Source: Metabacillus arenae
GTDB taxonomy: Bacteria; Bacillota; Bacilli; Bacillales; Bacillaceae
Direction: 5' to 3'
DNA length: 64,000 nt
Assembly (NCBI RefSeq): GCF_014773385.1
Contig: NZ_JACXAI010000001.1
Coordinates: 62,001 to 126,000 of the forward strand
Shown: positions 31,117 through 40,252 of the stretch, piece by piece
Position numbering within the stretch: the stretch's first letter is position 1
Layout of the letters: each line of letters starts with the position of its first letter
Notes under the pieces: generated by a model
Databases searched by the model: none
The model's input: only the letters and a program-made list of their open reading frames with translations
Told to the model about the DNA's origin: nothing
Made by a program: the position numbers and the translations under genes

Positions 31117-31146
31117 CATTTCGATATACACCTGAAGAACTCCTTC
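31117..31146 (-). promoter_or_regulatory. Sigma-H-like promoter of the spoIIA operon
   Basis: On the minus strand AAGGAGTT (from 31145) is followed after about 15 bp by CGAAAT (31118-31123), resembling the sigma-H pattern RWAGGAWWW-N14-RnnGAAT. The predicted start gives a leader of about 25 nt. The spoIIA operon is sigma-H/Spo0A-driven in B. subtilis. Confidence 0.55.
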
Positions 31147-31179
31147 ATGAATGACAAAACTAGTGTTCCTTCGTCAGAA

Positions 31180-32340
31180 TTAGCCAGCTTTTGTAAAGTC
31201 TGCGAATACTCGTTTGAATAAGCTCCACCAGTTTGCTGAAGCAACATCTTTCTCTGTAACAAGCGGACTCTCAACAACAACTTTATTGTCCTTTTTCAAT
31301 ATCAGCTTCCCAATTTCGTCCCCTTGCTTAAGAGGCGCAAGAAGATTTTGCTTCATAACCACCTCTTGTTTGATATTTTTAATATCTTCACCCTTTTTCG
31401 TTAAAATTGAAATCGGTTCAGAAGTGACAAGATTAATTTCTTTTTCTCTTCCCTTACTGATTTTCATTTTGCTTACGACTTCATTTCGCTTGAAAAGAGG
31501 GTGTGTTTCATATTGACTAAATGCATAATCAAGCATTTTACTGATTTGTGCATTTCGGTCTTTCGGTGTGGAAGCACCGAATACAACGGCAATTACACGC
31601 ATATTTCCCTTTTTGGCAGTTGCAGTTAAGCAATATTTTGCTTCATTAGTAAACCCAGTTTTAACTCCGTCAACTCCTGGGTAAAACTTTACTAGACGAT
31701 TCGTATTTACGAGCCAGAATTTCTTATCTGAATCTTCTCTTAGATAATCCTCATATGTTCCTGTGAACTTAGTGATTCCTTCATATTTTAAAAGCTCCTT
31801 GGACATGATCGACATATCATGGGCTGTACTGACATGATCTTTTTCAGGTAAACCAGTCGGATTTTGAAACCTCGTATTTTTTAATCCTAGTTCCTTCGCT
31901 TTTTCATTCATCCTATTAACAAAGTCTTCTTCAGAACCTGCAATGTGTTCAGCCATCGCCATAGAAGCATCATTTCCTGAAGCAATAGCAATTCCTTTTA
32001 ACATTTCCTCAACAGTCATTTCCTCTCCAACCTCTAAGAAGATTTGAGAGCCGCCCATTGAAGCAGCATATTCACTTGTTCTTACCTTTTCATCCATTTT
32101 AATTTGACCTTTATCAAGCGCTTCCATAATAAGTAGCATTGTCATGATTTTTGTCATACTTGCAGGGGGAAGTTTTTCATTACTGTTTTTCTCATACAAA
32201 ATCTTTCCTGTATCACGTTCGATTAGAATCGCTGATTTAGCGTTATCTGCAAGCTGCGTTGTTCTCTCCTTAGCGAATACAGATGGTGTAATTGTTATTA
32301 ACATAATTAATGCTGTTAATCCTGTCAGAATACGTTTCAT
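31180..32340 (-). CDS. dacF: D-alanyl-D-alanine carboxypeptidase DacF
   Basis: A 386-residue exported PBP5-type carboxypeptidase. After the signal peptide (cleavage near SVFA) come SMTK, SGN and KTG active-site motifs (PPASMTKIM, AIASGNDAS, DGVKTGFT), then a C-terminal beta domain and an amphipathic end that holds it on the membrane. It controls cross-linking of spore cortex peptidoglycan. Start is set at the ATG at 32338-32340, eight nt after GGAGG; an ATG two codons earlier abuts that site. It lies upstream of spoIIAA, with which it can be co-transcribed. Confidence 0.94.
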   Translation of the reverse strand: MKRILTGLTALIMLITITPSVFAKERTTQLADNAKSAILIERDTGKILYEKNSNEKLPPASMTKIMTMLLIMEALDKGQIKMDEKVRTSEYAASMGGSQIFLEVGEEMTVEEMLKGIAIASGNDASMAMAEHIAGSEEDFVNRMNEKAKELGLKNTRFQNPTGLPEKDHVSTAHDMSIMSKELLKYEGITKFTGTYEDYLREDSDKKFWLVNTNRLVKFYPGVDGVKTGFTNEAKYCLTATAKKGNMRVIAVVFGASTPKDRNAQISKMLDYAFSQYETHPLFKRNEVVSKMKISKGREKEINLVTSEPISILTKKGEDIKNIKQEVVMKQNLLAPLKQGDEIGKLILKKDNKVVVESPLVTEKDVASANWWSLFKRVFADFTKAG

Positions 32341-32369
32341 GTCCATACCCTCCCAAACTTTATACATTC

Positions 32370-32398
32370 CATTTTTTCCAATGAAAGGTAGAATATAC
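32370..32398 (-). promoter_or_regulatory. Sigma-F promoter of dacF
   Basis: On the minus strand GTATA (32394-32398) is followed after 14 bp by GGAAAAAATG (32370-32379), a full match to the sigma-F pattern GYATA-N14/16-GGnnAnAHTR. dacF is sigma-F-dependent in B. subtilis. Confidence 0.85.
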
Positions 32399-32660
32399 GC
32401 AAATGCTTGTAAATATTTGTGAAAAAGGGTTGATTTCTGACCTTTTCACGTTTTCCTATCCATGTGTTTTGTTCCTTTTTGTATTCGTTGTAATCATATT
32501 TTTTCAAATTACCATTCGGAACGAAATTTTCTCTATATTAAAAATAATTGGAAAAATTTAATTAATGGAACTTTATGCTAATATAAACATGGAAAGAAAT
32601 ATCGCAGGAAGGTATTTAAATATAGATGGGGACTTTACTCACTCACTAGAGAGGACTGTA

Positions 32661-33461
32661 ATGCTTAAAAATAATTTTGTATTTGAAAATCTTGTCTGCT
32701 TAATTTTATTTACATCTATTGTAATAGTCCTCCAAATTCATCACGTTTACTTATTGATCATTTGGAGTTTATTTTCTGCTTTTTGTTTAATGACTTTTTC
32801 TATGAACAGAAAATTATTTATAGTTACTACGTTCTTTTTTGGTATTGGATATTATTTATATTTAACAATTGGCACATCAAGCATTATTCAACGAATGGAA
32901 ATGAAGGCGATTCTCGATAGAATTCTGCTTGTTTTTATTTTAATTCCACTGTTAATTATCCCTTTTATCCGAAGGACTCCTTTTATTCTTTATTGGCATA
33001 AACCCGACTGGAATAATACCATATATTTTCCTGGGATATGGTCGGGCTTTCATCAAATTAAAATAAAATATTTCCTGTTCATTGCTATAACGATTAACTT
33101 TCTTGGACTGTTGCCGTTTTACACTGAAAATAATCTCTCCACTATTGGAAATATTATTTTAATTGCAGTATTGTTTTCGATTATAAATGCAGTATTGGAA
33201 GAGTTGATTTGGAGGGGCTTTTTATTAAGTCAGTTTTCTGAGTTTTTAGGGGACAAATGGGCAGTCACTGTTACAAGTTTAGGGTTCGGCTTCCAGCATT
33301 ATTCACTTGGGTTTTCTTGGCCCACCTGTTTATTTTTTTCGATAGGTGGTTTTTTTTACGGGGGCTTAACCATTAAATCTAAAAGTATAATACCCGCGAT
33401 AATATGGCATTTCGTGCTAAATATCCTCATGGTATTGAGTGGGATAATCACTTTTGATTGA
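32661..33461 (+). CDS. CPBP-family intramembrane metalloprotease (CAAX protease-like)
   Basis: A 266-residue polytopic membrane protein. The three CPBP motifs are present: EELIWRG (EExxxR type), FGFQHYS (FxxxH) and IIWHFVLNIL (HxxxN/D). Such proteins are glutamic or metallo-type intramembrane proteases; in Gram-positives some are linked to bacteriocin immunity, but nothing here shows a substrate. I prefer the ATG at 32661, six nt after GAGAGGA; an in-frame ATG at 32565 lacks a binding site. It is an isolated plus-strand gene inserted between dacF and pdp, with very A/T-rich codon use compared with its neighbours, which may reflect transfer. Confidence 0.82.
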   Translation: MLKNNFVFENLVCLILFTSIVIVLQIHHVYLLIIWSLFSAFCLMTFSMNRKLFIVTTFFFGIGYYLYLTIGTSSIIQRMEMKAILDRILLVFILIPLLIIPFIRRTPFILYWHKPDWNNTIYFPGIWSGFHQIKIKYFLFIAITINFLGLLPFYTENNLSTIGNIILIAVLFSIINAVLEELIWRGFLLSQFSEFLGDKWAVTVTSLGFGFQHYSLGFSWPTCLFFSIGGFFYGGLTIKSKSIIPAIIWHFVLNILMVLSGIITFD

Positions 33462-33489
33462 AGGAAAACCTACCAATAACATGCACTTT

Positions 33490-33521
33490 AAAAAAACGCT
33501 TGGAAGACTTTAATCAAGCGT
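33490..33521 (-). terminator. Terminator of deoB-punA-pdp
   Basis: ACGCTTG (33496-33502) pairs with CAAGCGT (33515-33521), and TTTTTTTTAAA follows on the minus strand. The convergent plus-strand gene ends just before it. Confidence 0.75.
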
Positions 33522-33584
33522 TTTGTGATGTTATTAAATATGAATAACCTTTTTTCTGGCTAATAATTTCAATTCATTCATCCG

Positions 33585-34892
33585 TTATCTTTTTGTAATT
33601 GCGCTGTGTACAAGCGGAGGCGCTTTGACAGCTTTTTTACTTAGTTTAATGCTTTCATATAGCTTTTGTTTGACTTCTTCAACGTCACTTTGGTTTGCAT
33701 AAATCGTTACAAGTGACTCCCCTTTTTTCACTGAATCGCCAATCTTTTTATTCAGAAGTAAGCCTACGGCAAGATCAATGGATGATTCTTTTGTTGCTCG
33801 TCCTGCCCCCAGCCACATTGCTGCTGTACCAATAGCATCTGCTACAATTTCAGCTACGTAACCATCTTCCTTTGCATCTAATTCGAATGTATAAGCAGCC
33901 TGGGGGAGATTTTCCGGATGATCTACTACGGAGTCGTCCCCTCCCTGGGCTTTTAAAAATGTTTTTAGTTTTTCGACTGCCTGACCATTCTTTATTACAT
34001 CTACAAGCAGCTGCCTTGCTTCTTCAAGTGAGCTCGCTTTTTCTGCTAAATAGACCATGTAGCTGCCTAATGTTAAGCATAGCTCTTCTAAATCCTTAGG
34101 ACCTTGCCCGCGGAGTGTATCAATTGCTTCTTTTACCTCTAACGCATTTCCAATGGCGTACCCAAGAGGCTGGCTCATATCCGAAATAACGGCCATTGTT
34201 TTCCGATTCACATTGTTCCCTATGTTCACCATTGCCTGAGCAAGCTCTTTCGCATCATCAAGATTTTTCATAAAGGCACCTGCCCCTGTCTTAACATCTA
34301 AGACAATGCTATCCGCACCGGCGGCAATTTTTTTACTCATAATCGAGCTGGCAATAAGGGGTATGCTGTTGACGGTAGCTGTTACATCCCTTAGAGCGTA
34401 AAGTTTTTTATCAGCAGGGGTTAAATTTCCACTTTGACCTATAACCGCAATCTTGTTTTCATTCACTAATCGAATAAATTCTTCATTTTCTATTTCTACA
34501 TGAAAGCCTGGAACAGCTTCCAGTTTATCAATCGTTCCACCGGTATGGCCAAGCCCTCTGCCCGACATTTTTGCTATCGGAACACCTACAGATGCAACAA
34601 GAGGTCCAAGCACCAAAGTCGTGGTATCTCCTACTCCTCCTGTGCTATGTTTGTCTACCTTAATACCTTGGATCTTACTTAGATCTATAGTATCCCCAGA
34701 GTTAACCATAGCCATTGTAAGCTCAGCACGCTCATTTTCGGTCATATCTTGAAAAAAAATTGCCATAGCAAGGGAGCTCATTTGGTAATCCGGAATTGTC
34801 TCTTCGGTATATCCTTTAATGACAAATTGAATTTCATCTTTTGTTAATTCTTTTCCGTCACGTTTTTTTTCAATAATATCAACCATTCTCAT
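33585..34892 (-). CDS. pdp: Pyrimidine-nucleoside phosphorylase
   Basis: A 435-residue enzyme that cleaves uridine, thymidine and deoxyuridine with phosphate. Family signatures are [38 protein letters not shown] and KTGAGAFM. The ATG at 34890-34892 ([10 protein letters not shown]) follows AAGGTG at six nt; the upstream GTG overlaps that site. In B. subtilis pdp belongs to dra-nupC-pdp; here it is the third gene after deoB and punA, joining purine and pyrimidine nucleoside breakdown in one operon. Confidence 0.94.
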   Translation of the reverse strand: MRMVDIIEKKRDGKELTKDEIQFVIKGYTEETIPDYQMSSLAMAIFFQDMTENERAELTMAMVNSGDTIDLSKIQGIKVDKHSTGGVGDTTTLVLGPLVASVGVPIAKMSGRGLGHTGGTIDKLEAVPGFHVEIENEEFIRLVNENKIAVIGQSGNLTPADKKLYALRDVTATVNSIPLIASSIMSKKIAAGADSIVLDVKTGAGAFMKNLDDAKELAQAMVNIGNNVNRKTMAVISDMSQPLGYAIGNALEVKEAIDTLRGQGPKDLEELCLTLGSYMVYLAEKASSLEEARQLLVDVIKNGQAVEKLKTFLKAQGGDDSVVDHPENLPQAAYTFELDAKEDGYVAEIVADAIGTAAMWLGAGRATKESSIDLAVGLLLNKKIGDSVKKGESLVTIYANQSDVEEVKQKLYESIKLSKKAVKAPPLVHSAITKR

Positions 34893-34974
34893 TGTACTCA
34901 CCTTCTCAAACAGTTAATGTTAGTCTTGAATCTCACTATTAAGGGGAATAAACCCTGTCTCACTGAGGGAAGTT

Positions 34975-35793
34975 TCACTTTATTTGCTGAACAATTTCTT
35001 TTACAAGGTTTAAAAAGTTTGATTTCACTTTTTCAGTTGTCTCCATTACTTCATCATGAGATAGAGGCTGATCAAGAATGCCAGCTGCCATGTTTGAAAT
35101 ACAAGAAATCCCTAACACTCTCATATTAGAGTGTCTCGCAACAATTACTTCTGGGACAGTAGACATCCCTACTGCATCTGCTCCCATTGTCCTTAAATAG
35201 CGTATTTCTGCTGGTGTTTCATATGATGGCCCAGTATTAGCTACATAAACACCTTCTCTCACACGGATGTTCATTTTTTCTGCGGCTTTTTTTGCAAGTG
35301 CTCTGAGCTCTTTATCATAGGCTTGAGACATGTCAGGAAAACGGACACCAAGTTCTGAATCATTTGGCCCAATGAGAGGATTTGTCCCTAAATTATTAAT
35401 ATGATCTGTAATAATCATTAAGTCACCTGCATCGAAATTTTCGTTCACGCCGCCCGCAGCATTGGTCACGATCATCGTTTCAACTCCCATTTCCTTCATA
35501 ACACGGACAGGTGATGTAACCTTTTGCAGGTCATATCCTTCATAAAAATGAAAACGACCTTGCATTGCCACAACGTTTACACCAAATAATGTACCGAAGA
35601 CAAACTGACCGGCATGGCCCTCAACAGTTGAGACAGGAAAATTAGGGATTTCTTGATAAGAAACTTTGACCGCATCTTCAATTTCGTCTGCTAAAACCCC
35701 AAGGCCTGAGCCAAGAATTAACCCAATCTTCGGGCCGCGAGGATATTTCTTTTTTAAATATTGTGCAGCATCTACTATCTCTTGCTTTTTCAT
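34975..35793 (-). CDS. punA: Purine-nucleoside phosphorylase
   Basis: A 272-residue class II (trimeric) purine-nucleoside phosphorylase of the PunA/PupG type, with LILGSGLGVLADE (phosphate loop), GRFHFYEGY, VTNAAGGVN and the substrate asparagine in CISNMAAG. It releases guanine or hypoxanthine and (deoxy)ribose 1-phosphate, which DeoB converts to the 5-phosphate. It lies 2 nt after deoB. B. subtilis name: pupG. Confidence 0.95.
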   Translation of the reverse strand: MKKQEIVDAAQYLKKKYPRGPKIGLILGSGLGVLADEIEDAVKVSYQEIPNFPVSTVEGHAGQFVFGTLFGVNVVAMQGRFHFYEGYDLQKVTSPVRVMKEMGVETMIVTNAAGGVNENFDAGDLMIITDHINNLGTNPLIGPNDSELGVRFPDMSQAYDKELRALAKKAAEKMNIRVREGVYVANTGPSYETPAEIRYLRTMGADAVGMSTVPEVIVARHSNMRVLGISCISNMAAGILDQPLSHDEVMETTEKVKSNFLNLVKEIVQQIK

Positions 35794-35795
35794 GT

Positions 35796-36989
35796 TTATT
35801 CCCCCTGTTTTATCTCTTTTAAAAAGCTTTTACCATACTTAGGCATTTGAACGGAAAAATTATCGGCGATCGTTGCGCCAATATCTGCAAAAGTATCCCT
35901 GATTGACAGAGGTTTTCCCTTTGAGATTTTTGGAGTATATGCTAATAATGGGACATATTCTCTTGTGTGATCAGTACCATGGTGAACCGGATCATTCCCA
36001 TGATCAGCTGTTATCAATAACAAATCGTCTTCTCCCAATTTTTCAAAAACTTCAGGTAACCGCTCATCAAATTCTTCAAGTGCCTTTCCATAACCTTCAG
36101 GATCCCGTCTATGTCCAAAATGGGCATCGAAATCTACTAGATTTAAAAAGCTGATTCCAGTAAAATCTTGTTCTAACGTTTGAACAAGCCGATCCATCCC
36201 ATCCATATTCGATTTAGTTCTTAATGCTTGTGTAATTCCTTCGCCATCATAGATATCTGAAATTTTCCCAATTGCAATGACATCATATTTTGCATCCTCT
36301 AATTCATTCATTACAGTCCGATCAAACGGCTTTAGAGCATAATCATGGCGATTTGATGTTCTTGTGTAATGACCTGGCTCACCTAAAAAAGGACGAGCGA
36401 TGACACGGCCCACCATATATTTCTCATCTAATGTTAATTCTCGCGCAATTTCACAAATTTTATAAAGCTCATCAATTGGAACAATTTCTTCATGTGCAGC
36501 GATTTGCAATACTGAATCAGCAGAGGTATACACTATGAGGTCACCCGTTTCAATATGCTGCTTCCCAAGCTCATCCAAAATTTCTGTTCCAGATGCCGGC
36601 TTGTTTCCAATAATTTTCCGCCCTGTTTTTTCTTCCAGCTCATTTATTAACTCTGGAGGGAATCCATCTGGAAAAACTTTGAACGGTTTTTCAATAAAGA
36701 GCCCCATTATCTCCCAATGCCCTGTCATTGTATCCTTACCGCTCGAAGCTTCCTTCATCTTTGTGTAGAAAGCAAGAGGGCTTGCTTGCTTTTTTATTCC
36801 CTTTATTTCACGGATATTGCTTAAACCGAGTTTCTCCAAATTGGGCATATGAAGACCGTTCCGATGTTCAGCGATATGTCCTAGTGTATCAGCACCAACA
36901 TCATTGAATCTTTCCGCATCTGGTGCTTCCCCAATTCCAACTGAATCCATCACAATTAAAAAAATGCGCTTATATGTATATTTGGACAT
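35796..36989 (-). CDS. deoB: Phosphopentomutase
   Basis: A 397-residue metal-dependent mutase of the alkaline-phosphatase superfamily. The metal-binding motif [16 protein letters not shown] starts near residue 9, and [25 protein letters not shown] holds the second set. [12 protein letters not shown] contains the phosphorylated Thr. It interconverts (deoxy)ribose 1- and 5-phosphate. It is the first gene of the nucleoside operon, with a palindromic operator-like site at its promoter. B. subtilis name: drm. Confidence 0.95.
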   Translation of the reverse strand: MSKYTYKRIFLIVMDSVGIGEAPDAERFNDVGADTLGHIAEHRNGLHMPNLEKLGLSNIREIKGIKKQASPLAFYTKMKEASSGKDTMTGHWEIMGLFIEKPFKVFPDGFPPELINELEEKTGRKIIGNKPASGTEILDELGKQHIETGDLIVYTSADSVLQIAAHEEIVPIDELYKICEIARELTLDEKYMVGRVIARPFLGEPGHYTRTSNRHDYALKPFDRTVMNELEDAKYDVIAIGKISDIYDGEGITQALRTKSNMDGMDRLVQTLEQDFTGISFLNLVDFDAHFGHRRDPEGYGKALEEFDERLPEVFEKLGEDDLLLITADHGNDPVHHGTDHTREYVPLLAYTPKISKGKPLSIRDTFADIGATIADNFSVQMPKYGKSFLKEIKQGE

Positions 36990-37057
36990 TTTTCTGCCTC
37001 CTTTTCTACCCTACTAACCTTCCCATTTCGAAACCATCCCATAAAAAAGACAAATAA

Positions 37058-37071
37058 GTCAGAAGTCTGAC
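37058..37071. promoter_or_regulatory. Palindromic operator-like site at the deoB start point
   Basis: GTCAGAAGTCTGAC is a perfect 14-bp palindrome. It begins seven bp downstream of the -10 element of the promoter for deoB-punA-pdp, so it covers the expected transcription start, where a repressor would block initiation. The GTCAGA half-sites resemble GntR-family operators, but no regulator gene is nearby. Confidence 0.55.
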
Positions 37072-37077
37072 ATCTAT

Positions 37078-37107
37078 AGTATAAACCGTTTTCAATCCTT
37101 ATGACAA
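37078..37107 (-). promoter_or_regulatory. Sigma-A promoter of deoB-punA-pdp
   Basis: On the minus strand TTGTCA (37102-37107) is followed after 18 bp by TATACT (37078-37083). The leader to the deoB start is about 80 nt. Confidence 0.7.
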
Positions 37108-37226
37108 CAACGGTACAAGTTGTTTAAAAACTCTGTTTATTTTCTTCTTCCTCTTGATCTTACTCATTAAACCAAAAAAGCTTTTTTTTAGTCAACAACG
37201 GTACCAGGTACCTGTGGTACCTGTAC
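37105..37226. repeat. Direct and inverted repeats upstream of deoB
   Basis: CAACAACGGTAC occurs at 37105-37116 and again at 37193-37204. The second copy runs into a dyad built on GGTACC, in which AGGTACC (37207-37213) and GGTACCT (37217-37223) pair around TGT. The first copy overlaps the -35 of the deoB promoter. No gene is present in this stretch. Confidence 0.4.
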
Positions 37227-37257
37227 CGCCAAAATTGTGAGTACCGACATTTCGACA

Positions 37258-37320
37258 ATTAATAAAGCAATCGTTGTCTGAGCCGATTGCTTCTAGTCTC
37301 ACTTTTCGTCTCGCTCCTCA
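37258..37320. repeat. Dispersed hairpin repeat (family 2, copy D)
   Basis: Core AATAAAGCAATCG...CGATTGCTTCTAGTCTCAC, with GCAATCG and CGATTGC pairing perfectly around a 10-nt loop. Same orientation and tail as copies A-C. Confidence 0.55.
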
Positions 37321-37406
37321 GGACCTGCCTTAAATCTTTAAAGTGATAGACTCTGTTACAGGGAGAAACAAAAAATCCACGAAAAACAGTTATTAAAGAT
37401 CAGCAG

Positions 37407-38297
37407 TTAGGCACGGGGATGAAATTGTTTGTATACATCCTTTAACCTTGTTTTTGTCACATGGGTATAAATTTGAGTTGTGGAGATATCAGCATGTCCG
37501 AGCATTTCCTGGACCGCTCGCAAATCAGCACCATTTTCCAGCAGGTGTGTTGCAAACGAATGTCTCAACGTATGGGGTGTCAGTTCCTTTTGAATACCGG
37601 CTTCCAATGCAATTTTTTTAAGATTTTTCCAATAACCCTGTCTTGTCATTCGATTGCCGTGATGATTTAAAAACAAAGCATCAGTTGAATTCTTTACTTT
37701 TGCAAGCTTTCCCCTTGCTTGATTTAAGTAAACTTCAATCGCATTTTCAGCTGCTTGTCCGATTGGGACAATTCTTTCTTTATTCCCTTTTCCATAGCAG
37801 CGAATAAATCCCATCGAAAGGTGCACATCAGACAGATTCAGGGCGATCATTTCACTTACACGAATACCTGTTGCATATAAAAGTTCAAGCATCGCTTTAT
37901 CACGGTATCCGTATGGGCTTGTTAAATTCGGTGTATCAAGCAGAATTTCTACTTCCTTCAAGGAGAGTACTTTTGGCAAAGTACGTTCAATTTGTGGAGA
38001 TTCAATATGAACAGATGGATCTTGATCAACTGCTTTTTCACGCAATAAAAACTGATGAAAAGAGCGAATGGATGCTGTATGCCTTGCAATTGTTTTACTT
38101 GATTTTCCTTCATCTTTTAATGCCTTTAAAAATTGAATGATATGAATTCTTGTTATGCCGTTAAGTGAAGATAGTTGTTGATTTATTAAAAATTTTGTAT
38201 AACTAGTTAAATCTCTTTCATATGAAACAATTGTGTTTCGGGAAAGACCTCTTTCTACTATTAAATAATGAATAAAATCTTGAATTTGATCCTTCAA
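37407..38297 (-). CDS. xerD: Tyrosine recombinase XerD
   Basis: A 296-residue site-specific recombinase. An N-terminal SAM-like DNA-binding domain (about 1-85) is followed by the catalytic domain with Arg146 (ATGIRVSE), Lys170, His242 and Arg245 ([11 protein letters not shown]), His268 (LGHADISTT) and nucleophile Tyr277. With its partner recombinase it resolves chromosome dimers at dif. In B. subtilis it is called ripX/xerD and sits at this same place between fur and drm. Confidence 0.95.
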   Translation of the reverse strand: MKDQIQDFIHYLIVERGLSRNTIVSYERDLTSYTKFLINQQLSSLNGITRIHIIQFLKALKDEGKSSKTIARHTASIRSFHQFLLREKAVDQDPSVHIESPQIERTLPKVLSLKEVEILLDTPNLTSPYGYRDKAMLELLYATGIRVSEMIALNLSDVHLSMGFIRCYGKGNKERIVPIGQAAENAIEVYLNQARGKLAKVKNSTDALFLNHHGNRMTRQGYWKNLKKIALEAGIQKELTPHTLRHSFATHLLENGADLRAVQEMLGHADISTTQIYTHVTKTRLKDVYKQFHPRA

Positions 38298-38303
38298 GCT
38301 CCT

Positions 38304-38531
38304 CTACTCCCCATTAAAATAAAAGAACATCAGGCGCTCAGCCCAGCTCTTATCTTCTTCGTGTATCATATTCGTTACCTTTAATGCAGCTCCTTCAGGC
38401 TCATCATAACGATGATAATCCTGATACTCTAAGTTAATCCAAATGATAGCATAATAGAAAAGGATCGTAAATCCGGAAAAGAGGATAAATACCTTAAACA
38501 TATCAACGAAAGTTTTCATTAATCTAGTCAC
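38304..38531 (-). CDS. yqzK: YqzK family protein (DUF4227)
   Basis: A 75-residue protein with one membrane-spanning segment (about 12-32, VFILFSGFTILFYYAIIWI) and a polar C-terminal tail ending in RLMFFYFNGE. Sequence, length and position between fur and xerD match YqzK, whose function is unknown. It ends 6 nt before xerD, so the two are probably co-transcribed. Confidence 0.85.
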   Translation of the reverse strand: MTRLMKTFVDMFKVFILFSGFTILFYYAIIWINLEYQDYHRYDEPEGAALKVTNMIHEEDKSWAERLMFFYFNGE

Positions 38532-38854
38532 GTATGTTCACCAAACCTTTTTATGTTTCTTGTTACCAACATATGCCCAAAAGGACAAACATTATACATG
38601 AAGAAAACAGAAATATTAAAATACTTTAGAAATTTTTTTGAGGTTTGGTAGTAGGGGTGTAGCAAGTACCAGCGGCAATCCACTAATTAAGGATCAGTCA
38701 GGATAATAAAATATAGTTGTTGACTGGCATATTAGCAACTTTTTCATCCGCTTCACAGCAATCAACTATTTCTTTTCCATCCTAGATGCTAGAGATAATA
38801 GACTTATCGGTTAATTATTTTTCTTTATATACCTAATTTGTCTTTCTTTCTCCT
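38532..38854. other. Intergenic region between yqzK and the fur terminator
   Basis: About 320 A/T-rich bases. I see no gene, repeat or clear regulatory site; a promoter for yqzK-xerD must lie here, but no good consensus match was found. Confidence 0.5.
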
Positions 38855-38855
38855 C

Positions 38856-38892
38856 AAAAAAACCTTTCCCATTTTTTAGGAAAGGTTTTTTT
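38856..38892 (-). terminator. Terminator of fur
   Basis: CCTTTCC (38863-38869) pairs with GGAAAGG (38879-38885), extended by A/T pairs, with a T-run on either strand. Confidence 0.9.
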
Positions 38893-38896
38893 GTCT

Positions 38897-39355
38897 TTAA
38901 TTTTCTGAATCTGTCTCGTCAGGATGACAACGATGACAAATCCCGTGAAAAGTAAGACGGTGGTCTTTAATTTTAAATTTCCAATCTCTTTCAACGATTT
39001 GTTCAACATCTTCCAATAAGTCCTCAACGATTTCATCGACTGAACCACATTCAATACACACCAGATGATGGTGAAAGTGTGCAGCGCCTTCTTTCCGTAA
39101 GTCATAACGCGAAACTCCGTCACCAAAGTTTATTTTATCGACGATTTTTAATTCTGTTAAAAGTTCAAGTGTTCGATAAACAGTTGCAAGTCCGATTTCC
39201 GGAGATTTTTCCTTAACGAGGAGGTAAACATCTTCGGCACTTAAATGATCCTCTTCATGTTCTAATAGGACCCGCACAGTTGATTCACGCTGAGGAGTCA
39301 ACTTGTAGCTTGAAGAATGTAACTGTTTTTTAATTCGTTCAATTCGGTTTTCCAT
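38897..39355 (-). CDS. fur: Ferric uptake regulator Fur
   Basis: A 152-residue Fur-family repressor. The winged helix (about 15-85) has LTPQRESTVRVLLEHEEDHLSAEDVY and GLATVYRTLELL. The HFHHHLVCIECG and CHRCH segments carry the regulatory and structural metal ligands, including two CxxC pairs for zinc. It represses iron uptake genes when iron is sufficient. Start is set at the ATG at 39353-39355, seven nt after GAGGGAGGG. The gene order fur-yqzK-xerD is as in B. subtilis; sequence alone separates it from PerR and Zur by synteny. Confidence 0.92.
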   Translation of the reverse strand: MENRIERIKKQLHSSSYKLTPQRESTVRVLLEHEEDHLSAEDVYLLVKEKSPEIGLATVYRTLELLTELKIVDKINFGDGVSRYDLRKEGAAHFHHHLVCIECGSVDEIVEDLLEDVEQIVERDWKFKIKDHRLTFHGICHRCHPDETDSEN

Positions 39356-39467
39356 AAGTGAACCCTCCCTCGCTACATTACACTCATTCATTATATCAAA
39401 AGAGAGTTCCATAAAGCCACCCTAAAATAATTATAAATTGAGAACCAAAATGTTTATTATCTAATAA

Positions 39468-40118
39468 TTATTCTAATAACCCTCCAACTATTCCCTTCAT
39501 TATAATTGGAGAAGCGTATGCTTCAAAACCAGAGGCTACAAGAGTAATTAGGGAAATAAAGATTAAGACGATCGCATACCGAGTAAAAAATTGAAAAGGA
39601 GATTGGTGAACATTCCCTTTCTTAATAAACAGCTGCCTGATCATCTTTAGTGAAAATGAAACAGCTACCGCACTCATAATGATAAAGGCGGGGATCAGCA
39701 ATAAATTTTGCGGCAAAACAGAGACAAAAGACAGTATAAAACCTTGCCAGCCCATTTGGTTCACTAAAAATCCAACAGTAAAGCCTACGACAATTCCTTT
39801 AATAAACAGCATAATTAAAATGATTGGCAAACCAATAATGGAGACTCCTAATACCCACATTAGTCCAAGATATTTCAAATTATGGAAAAAGCTTTGCTGA
39901 AACATATCAAAAGACTCGGCAACCTTTCCTTCTGCCATTTGTCCAAAAAATCTGTTCAAATAAAAGTAGAGATCTTCCTTTTGGGTAAAGTTCATACTGT
40001 TAACGATAATAGCACCAAAAATTACTCCCATTAAAAATAGGACAATTACAAATAAATAGATTGAAGATTGATCTTTAACATGATCCATGATTCTTTTTTT
40101 GATTGGATGTGTTTGCAT
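39468..40118 (-). CDS. spoIIM: Stage II sporulation protein M
   Basis: A 216-residue polytopic membrane protein with about five hydrophobic segments and the family stretch [29 protein letters not shown]. With SpoIID and SpoIIP it forms the peptidoglycan-degrading engulfment machine. A CATACACT element upstream fits sigma-E control. Position next to fur matches B. subtilis. Confidence 0.93.
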   Translation of the reverse strand: MQTHPIKKRIMDHVKDQSSIYLFVIVLFLMGVIFGAIIVNSMNFTQKEDLYFYLNRFFGQMAEGKVAESFDMFQQSFFHNLKYLGLMWVLGVSIIGLPIILIMLFIKGIVVGFTVGFLVNQMGWQGFILSFVSVLPQNLLLIPAFIIMSAVAVSFSLKMIRQLFIKKGNVHQSPFQFFTRYAIVLIFISLITLVASGFEAYASPIIMKGIVGGLLE

Positions 40119-40167
40119 TTTTTGATCCTCCCACTAATCTCTTACTAGATTCTATGAGAAGAAAAAA

Positions 40168-40175
40168 AGTGTATG
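40168..40175 (-). promoter_or_regulatory. Possible sigma-E -10 element of spoIIM
   Basis: On the minus strand CATACACT matches the sigma-E -10 pattern CATAnnnT and lies about 50 bp before the spoIIM start; the -35 region is weak. spoIIM is sigma-E-dependent in B. subtilis. Confidence 0.4.
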
Positions 40176-40194
40176 ACAAGTTTATAAAAGACTC

Positions 40195-40222
40195 TTGCAC
40201 AATTCTATTAATCCCTTATAAT
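40195..40222 (+). promoter_or_regulatory. Sigma-A promoter of the acetyltransferase gene
   Basis: TTGCAC (40195-40200), a 16-bp spacer and TATAAT (40217-40222), about 30 bp before the plus-strand gene start. Confidence 0.65.
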
Positions 40223-40252
40223 ATGGAGAAAATTGAATAAAGGAGCAAAACT

